DNA from: Cymodocea nodosa
Lineage: Eukaryota > Streptophyta > Magnoliopsida > Alismatales > Cymodoceaceae
DNA length: 64,000 nucleotides
Reading direction: 5' to 3'
NCBI GenBank assembly: GCA_036874045.1
Contig: JAZBRI010000009.1
Coordinates: 1,736,001 to 1,800,000 of the forward strand
Each line of letters opens with the position of its first letter. Position 1 is the stretch's first letter. Made by a program: the position numbers and the translations under genes. Of the stretch, positions 57,550 to 64,000 are shown piece after piece. Below the pieces are notes generated by a model. That model was not told the origin of the DNA. It ran no database searches and saw only the letters and a program-made list of their open reading frames with translations.

Positions 57550-58847
57550 TGTCCTTAAGTAAATTTACATATAGTATCTTTCAGATCTGATATAGTAGTT
57601 AATAGATTTTTATTTTCATCTTTTAATTCATAGTTATCACAACTATACTTATCTAAATTTAATTTTAGATTTCTATTTTCAACTATAGTTGATTCTAATT
57701 CAGCAAATGAATTTTCTAAGCAATGATTTAATCTTTTAATTTCTTTCTTAAAATCTCTACACTTCACATATAAATTATCTACAGTAGATAGAAGACTGTT
57801 TATGTCTAACTCATCATGCTCATTTTCTAAACTAGAGGAAGTAGAGCATACCTCTTGTGCTGCAAAACAAACATTGGCTGCTGCTTCTTCTTCAGAATCT
57901 GATGAATAGCATGAAGAGCTACTGTCATCCCATGTAGCTTTGAGAGCCATCTTCTTTTTGTCCTTCAATCTCTTCTTCTTATCTCCTTGATCCTCTTTTG
58001 TCTAAAATGGACAGAAGGTCTGTATGTGCCATTACCTTTTACATTTGAAACATGTAGGGACAGTTCTTTTAGAAGAGCTGGACTTATTCTTTTTCTTCAT
58101 AAACCTTCTGAAGTTCCTTGCCAACAACATGATCTCATCATCGTCTGAGCTTAGAACTTCCTCTATGGATGGAAATGCCATTTCCTTTTTCTTTTTAGCT
58201 TTCTTTTCAACAGCTCCTTCTTGCTCTTTCTAGTCCTTCATCTAAGCTTCGTGGGCCAGAAGATTGCCCAACAGTTCTTCAATTGTGTAATTGTTGAGAT
58301 CCTTGGAATCTTGAATAGATGTGGACTTCTATTTCCACTCAATAGTTAAGCTCCTCAAGATCTTTTGTACCTATTCACGTGAAGAGAACTCCTTTCCCAA
58401 GCCTTTCAGACTATTAATGATTTCAGTAAATCTAGAAAACATTTCAGTTATGTTTTCATTATCATACATTTTAAACAGTTCTAGTTTTCTCAAAAGAATA
58501 CTGATTTTTGTATCCTTGACTTGGCTTGTTCCTTCATGAGTAACTTGAAGGATTTTCCAAGCCTCATGAGCAGATTTACATGTAGATACCTTATTATATT
58601 GATCAGCAGTTAGTGCACAATAAATGGCATTTAGCCCTCTAGCATCCAACTAGATGATTTTCTTATCCTCCTCAGACTAGTTTGTCACATCACTGGTTGG
58701 AAGTGTAGTTCCAAGAACAACAATCTTCCAAAGTTTAACATCTGAACTCCTAAGGAAGCACTCCATTCTATTCTTCCAATAGTTATAATTGGAACCATTG
58801 AATAGAGGAGGTCTATGAATGTTTTGTCCCTCAGCAAATTGAGCCAT
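57550..58847 (-). pseudogene. gag of element C
   Basis: Starts MAQFAEGQNIHRPPLF at 58847 with NGSNYNYWKNRMECFL. It contains the Gag helical region (LLRKLELFKMYD, MFSRFTEIINSLKGL), a decayed zinc knuckle CFKCKR-stop-WHIQTFC near 58040, ATWDDSSSS, and a C-terminal coiled coil. About eight TAG/TAA/TGA stops interrupt one frame. 57296-57549 is the gag-protease linker, with LGPKKIWVPK-like remains. Confidence 0.85.
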
Positions 58848-58880
58848 AAATCCAGATGGTTAAATCTTATGAAGGATTAA

Positions 58881-58896
58881 CCTTACTCTGATACTA
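58881..58896 (-). promoter_or_regulatory. Primer-binding site of element C
   Basis: Minus strand TAGTATCAGAGTAAGG, two bases inside the LTR; a decayed form of the initiator-tRNA-Met site TGGTATCAGAG. Confidence 0.75.
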
Positions 58897-58898
58897 AT

Positions 58899-60684
58899 TG
58901 TTAGGATCGATAGGCTCACCAGAGGGGGGGTGAATGGTGAAAGTGTGTAGTTTTAAAATTCTTTTAATGTTGAATCGAATGATTCAACAGAAATGTAATG
59001 AGATGAAACTAATTGAATGTAAATCAACAGAGATAAGAAACACAACAAATGTTTTAGGTGGTTCACCAATTTGGCTAGTCCACCCCTAAGATTCACTTGG
59101 GCTTCACTAAGTATTTCAACACTTACACACTTGCTTTCAGGTCAAAGTAAGAACCAACTACACAGAAGTTTTCAGGTCGAAATTTCAGTAAACCAACCTC
59201 TAGAGTTTTCAGGTCGAAACTTAAACCAACACTATATGTAGCTTTCAGGTTGAAGCCACGAACCAACAACTTTAATCCTTCAATCAGAGTTTTGGCGCAC
59301 AGAGCTTTTCCTGCAGTAGATCTTCTAAATATTCTTCACTATTTGTAGACTTGAGTGTAAATGGAATTTGGAGTGTAGCTCTCCTATCTCCGTTGTCTGT
59401 ATTTTGTATATATACCTGATATGTACAACGATTATATTTTCCTCCAACGGATGTATTCTACTGTACTTGATTAGCCTCAAGTCCCAATACGGTAAGTGAC
59501 CATTCAGAAAATCGTTTCAAGATATCTTATCGATTTTTCTATTTTTTCGGATAGTTAGCTATGCAACTCTCCGAAGAGTATTTGTAACTCACCGAAAGAT
59601 CACTTAACCTTTACTACCAGGTAGGATTCCAGAATATTTAAATGTGAGTTGTCATCCAATCGGATACTTATAACTGTAACTCACCGAACAGTTATATACT
59701 ATATCAGATAGTTTGTCTTTGTCAACTTTTCGATTGCTTTAATTTAGCACATGCATAAAGGGCTGACTTAAGTTTCTGAAGGTTATCCCTGTAACTCACC
59801 GAAATGCTTCAGGATTTCGGATAGTTATTTTTCTAACTCTCCGAAAACTTATTTGAGCTACTCTCTAGAATTCTACACGTGGTAAATTCAATGACTTAAG
59901 TTTCAGATTGTTAAACTGTAACCCACCGAAATTCTTTTGAAATTTCGAATAGTTATCTTTCTAACTCTCTGAAAACCCATTTGAGCATCTGTCTGGAATT
60001 CTACACATGGGAAATTCACTGACTTAAGTTTTGGATAGTTAAATTGTAACTTACCGAAACTCTCTTTGAAATTTCGGATAGTTATCTAACTCTCTGATTT
60101 TCCCTTTTAAGCTTTCAACTGCCGGCTTCTCCATTTTGCACGTGCGTAATAAAATGACTTAAGTTCCGGAAAGTTATGCCTGTAACTTACCAAAAAACTC
60201 GAATAGTTATCTAACTCTTCGAAAAGAAAACTTGGATAGTTATCTAACTCTCCGACAAGTCCTTTAAGCTTCTGTTCTGTATTTCTACATGTAGTTTATT
60301 GAATGACTTAACTTTCAGATAGTTATACCTATAACTCTCTAAGAAGTCCTTTAAGCTTCCGGATAGTTAACTCCTTAACTATCTGATCATTAAATCCCCT
60401 TAACTATCTGATAAAATAACTCTCCGAAGGCTTTACAATTTCGGATAGTTATTCTTCTAACTGTCCGATAGTATTGCTACTATTTTAAACTTACTCTTCA
60501 GACCTGTAACTGTCCGATTTTCCTGTAAGTTTAAGACAGTATTATCTGGAAACTTCTCCATCTGTTCATCTGCATGGAATCTGTTCTATCTGCCTTCTAA
60601 TCTAATGCTGCACTGACTTAACTGTGAAATACAATATGTTTCCTCACATAGGTTTTGCATTATCAAAATACTAGGGTCCTAACA
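58899..60684 (-). repeat. 5' LTR of element C (1786 bp)
   Basis: Plus-strand ends TGTTAGGATCGATAGG and GGGTCCTAACA. It pairs with 52045-53831; differences are mostly C/T and G/A changes. Confidence 0.93.
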
Positions 60685-60689
60685 TGAAT

Positions 60690-61108
60690 CTATATTAGAC
60701 TTTTGAAGTTGTTTATTTGTGATACAATTCATTATTCTTCTTGTTTTAATCATATTGAGTTGGATTGTGTTTTGATTCGTATGTAGTTGAAATTTATTCC
60801 AGAAATCATATTGGAAAATTCAAGATAACAAATGTTTGAAAATAAAAATTTTATAATATAACTACCACCTATGTGATGCTAATATATTTTGTATGTAATT
60901 TACATATGTTTTAAATATATTTGCAAGATGGAGAGTAGAAAACAATGTTAAATTAGATTACTGAAAAATACAAAATATCTTTACATTAATCTAATCTATG
61001 TATTCTGAAGATACAAAATGAAGAATTAATTCTAGCACTTTAGAAAGGCCAACTAGTTAGATCTTAGTAGTTTGCTAAGGGACTAGCATAAGTTAGGTAT
61101 AGAGGAAG
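60690..61108 (+). other. 3' noncoding block and PPT of element B, last part
   Basis: Matches A (minus, about 395-1), including GAAGAATTAATTCTAGCACTTT and TTTGCTAAGGGACTAGCATA. The PPT AGTTAGGTATAGAGGAAG ends at 61108. Confidence 0.82.
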
Positions 61109-63245
61109 TGTTTAGAATGAAAAAGTGCATAATATTAACGGTTAAATGATGGTTAATTGCATAATATTTAGCTTATCATATGAGAATTAAGCCATTATGT
61201 TATAATTGCACTATTATATGCTTTAATGAAAAAATTTACATAATTTCAGGAAATTAATGTTAATTAAGTACATTTTTGAACTATTGATGAATTGCAGGCT
61301 TTTTAATTCCTAAGTCTTTGAAATGTTTGTTATTTCAGAGAGTTATATTTCATGTACTGGACAGTTATGTTTTAAACGCTTAGAATATTTTATTATTTCC
61401 TAGAGTACACATGTTGAAACCTTAATGCATGACTTAAGTGAATTTTCGGTAATTTATCTGGTAACTATCTAAAATGTATCTAAGCATCGGATTGCTAAGG
61501 TTTGTAAGTATCTGAAACATTTGAACTTGTTAAGTTAAGAATTATGCATGTGTTAAATTTAAATGCTTTATTATGTTGCGTGAGTTGCACATGTTTAACT
61601 CGTTAAGTTAGCATAACTATATGCATTGAGTTACTTGAAAGTACACTAAGGTAGCACGTTGTGTTAGTATTATGCAAAAATAGGTAATGTAAACTTTCAG
61701 ATAGTTAACATTTTGTTTTAATCGAAGAGTTATGTTAAAAACTCATATAGTTAAGTTATCTGCACGTGTGTTTTAATGTTTTAAGTTTTCACATGTTTTC
61801 CATGTACGTTCGGTAATGAAAAATTGAAGAGTTAGATAACTATTCGAGTTTTTATACGCATGGATGGATAACTATTTGAGTTTTATAAAATGACTAACAA
61901 ATAGATAAGTTTTCTTGTTTAGTTTTGTGTTTTGCAGGTGCAAAAATAGAACAGTTATGAGAAGATACAATACGAAGGAAAACCACGATTGCACATATCA
62001 TGCAAGAATTCACTCGTGGAATGAAGAAGAAATCACCATCGTTGATATGAATGAAGGAAATCCAACCCATCATTTAAGTAGAAGTAGTTACTACTAAAAG
62101 AAATATAAAAGAAGAGGAGAAAGACGAAGAAAGTGTAGGGAGAGAGATGGAGAATCGTGTTATCTGTAGGAAACGTCGGAAGTTCCCTAAAGCTCTACAC
62201 CACTACCAAAATCACCAACCATCGAAGGTCTGTGAGGATACTTTCTAGATGTTAGGTTGATTCTAAGCCAAACACGGTGACTGACAATCATTGTGAGCAA
62301 TGATCGCGTCGCAAGAAGGGAAACCATTTTCACCAAGCACCGACTCATATCTTAGGAGATTGTAAAGCTTCTAGCCTTAGTTTCAGGTTGATGCTAGTAT
62401 ACTGAAGAGGAGATCAAATTACAAGTCTTGATTCGTGATTCTATAGGGAGAGGAGGCAAGACTGTAAGTGATTAAGTTTTCAGTGGTGTAATTACGTCGC
62501 ATGTAGTGACAGAAGTTCTTACAATTGATAGAGATTTTTACATTTCACCTTTTGGTCATCTTCAAGAACATATCAAAACAAAAATACCAAAAACAATTAG
62601 TTATCTATGTTTACATTTAGTATTAAAGTGTTGTATTGTTTGTTTTGTATCGTGATTAATGCTATCATTGTTAGTAATGTGAATGTTTTATGTTTGTTTG
62701 ATTCAGAGAAGAGAAAATAGTTTTATTGTTTATTGAACTTGATTCATACAGAATACTAAAAATCTTATTGATTTTTGTTTGAAATATCTGAATGTTAGTG
62801 TTGCTTAATGATAAATCTAATATTAACTAATATTAAAGAGCTTAATTGTTGTTATTTACATTCTATAGAATCGACCAATGATAGGCCGAATTCCTTTGTG
62901 AATAACAATATTTAATTGAAAAGGTAAACTCGTGGAGTTAACTTAACTCCACGAGGTTAATCCGTTGAGATGACCATAACTCCACAAACTAAGTTCGTTG
63001 AGTTAACTGTAACTCAACGGAGTGCTTAACTGAACACATATAAACTCTAATATAAAAATAAAAATAGTATACAATTCTTACTCAATCTCTGTGGGATCAA
63101 CCTGTACTTACACACAAATACAATATATACTGTGTAGTTGTAGTTGAAATACAAATTGGATTTAATATCTAATTTGTGTGAAAAGTTTTTTGTTTACTTC
63201 TAAAAGAATTTATTAAGATAAGCATAAAAACAAATCAAACAGATT
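61109..63245 (+). repeat. 3' LTR of element B (truncated at its end)
   Basis: Begins TGTTTAGAATGAAAAAGTGC like the LTR of A and the solo LTR. It follows them, including the decayed GC island (about 62150-62350) and CGTTGAGTTAACTG pairs near 63000, up to about 63245. The expected terminal CAAATCCAAG...AAACA is not found, so the end was lost where fragment G begins. Confidence 0.85.
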
Positions 63246-64000
63246 TTCACACCGAACATTAACCTTCTGAAAATCTACCTCTTCCAAATACTTAAGCTTG
63301 TGAACTATCCAAACCTCTTGATGTTATCTATCAGTTTGAATGAACTACTTATGACTATTTGTAACTATTTATCTATCAACCTGTGAAATATAAGAATTGA
63401 TTCCTTACATTGATTTTTGCATTATCAGAATCTAGAGGTCCTTTTAGAGTAATACTAATTAAATTATGTTCCAAAGTTCCCAACTAGTAAAGCGTTATCA
63501 ATAATCATTTTATTATTTACATAGATAGATCCAATTCCAATAATCTTAACTTTTTAATTGTTCCCAAATCTAACATTTCCTCCATCTATTTTCTTTAGGT
63601 CTTTTAGGATAGATTTATCTCTTGTCATATGCTTTGAAGCATCACTGTCCATCACCCAACATGACCTTCTAGTTTTGACTTGCAAGAATAGTCATTATCA
63701 CATTCTTTGGTACCCATATTTTCATAGGTCCATTCTTGTTAGTAGAAAATATTTGAAATCTATTCTGTTTGCAAATCCATGTGTTATTTTGATTAACAAA
63801 ATTTCTTTTTAACACAAATTCTTTATTAGTAGTTTTCAAATAGCCATTTCCATAGTCCATTTTATAGCTATTTGAAAAATTAATAGAAGCATAGGTTTTT
63901 GGTGGTTCATAATTAAAACCTATACTAGTTCTATCACCAAACACTTTATAACTATTTATAATATTTGTCAATTTCTTATCTCCTTTAGTAAAAGCTCTTA
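63246..64000 (-). mobile_element. Fragment G: deleted copia element at the right edge
   Basis: On the minus strand: gag-protease linker with NGPMKIWVPK (63971-63669), protease motif WVMDSDASKHMTRDK (catalytic Asp at 63649-63647; the Gly is changed), then, after about 200 bp, a segment beginning AGGACCTCTAGATTCTGATA (about 63440) that resembles the start of the LTR of C. Integrase, RT and RNase H are missing. The rest lies beyond the window. Confidence 0.65.

Larger units (their letters stand above)
52045..60684 (-). mobile_element. Element C: complete but decayed Ty1/copia retrotransposon
   Basis: Two LTRs of 1787 and 1786 bp flanked by TGAAT (52040-52044, 60685-60689). On the minus strand: 5' LTR, primer site, gag, protease, integrase, RT, RNase H, PPT, 3' LTR. 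Total 8,640 bp. There is no ORF3 and no Athila-like block, so it is the ordinary form against which D and E look enlarged. Confidence 0.95.
26423..63245 (+). mobile_element. Element B: left-truncated Athila-type element split by four insertions
   Basis: B's own DNA is 26423-27693, 42371-43664, 44832-45046, 51885-52044, 60690-61108 and LTR 61109-63245. The order is ORF3-like tail, F-box ORF, 3' noncoding block, PPT, 3' LTR. When the insertions are skipped the pieces are colinear with element A (minus) and each junction is a 5-bp duplication (TTTAG, ACATG, TGAAT), except at the solo LTR. The 5' LTR and gag-pol are missing; B abuts CACTA DNA near 26400-26422. Confidence 0.8.

Overview
The window is nuclear DNA of a flowering plant. 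It is AT-rich and made mostly of nested LTR retrotransposons, with one recognisable host gene: a short-intron, GC-rich, three-exon CASP-like membrane protein gene (21986-22681, minus). GC-rich exons in an AT-rich setting suggest a monocot, but the species cannot be named from sequence alone. No bacterial features, CRISPR arrays, rRNA or tRNA genes were seen.

Layout. 1-12085: an Athila-type Ty3/gypsy element on the minus strand (element A). Its 5' LTR is 9766-12085, its primer site matches tRNA-Asp, and it carries gag-pol remnants and a downstream ORF3; its 3' LTR must lie just left of base 1. A sits inside the integrase gene of a Ty1/copia element on the plus strand (D, 12086-20552), whose own target was the end of an older copia LTR (20553-20651). 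20652-26422 is the only low-transposon interval: the CASP-like gene, a 179-bp MITE, AT-rich repeats and one end of a CACTA transposon. From 26423 to about 63245 lies a left-truncated Athila element on the plus strand (B). Four insertions split it: copia E (27694-42365, TSD TTTAG), a solo copia LTR (43665-44831), a deleted Athila-type element F (45047-51879, TSD ACATG) and copia C (52045-60684, TSD TGAAT). E itself contains a solo Athila LTR (29232-31237, TSD ACACT). B's 3' LTR is 61109-63245. The right edge holds a deleted minus-strand copia fragment (G).

What is unusual. (1) A, D and E, from two superfamilies with unrelated pol genes, carry homologous ORF3 proteins downstream of pol. (2) In D and E this ORF3 is preceded by DNA resembling the 3' noncoding block and LTR of Athila elements, so it looks like a transferred module bringing its own promoter. 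(3) B carries an F-box protein ORF next to its 3' end. A keeps the last 25 codons of the same ORF at the same place, so the F-box ORF was part of the family and not merely a host gene hit by B. (4) The LTRs of A, B, C, E and the solo copies, and the DNA upstream of ORF3, share a dense paired motif (CGGATAGTTA / TAACTCTCCG, and CGTTGAGTTA / TAACTCAACG). Together these suggest recombination between Athila and copia elements that passed accessory genes and control DNA between them.

All retrotransposon genes are broken, mainly by in-frame stop codons of the kind C-to-T change produces (CAG/CAA to TAG/TAA, TGG to TGA/TAG), with few frameshifts. No element here looks able to move on its own.
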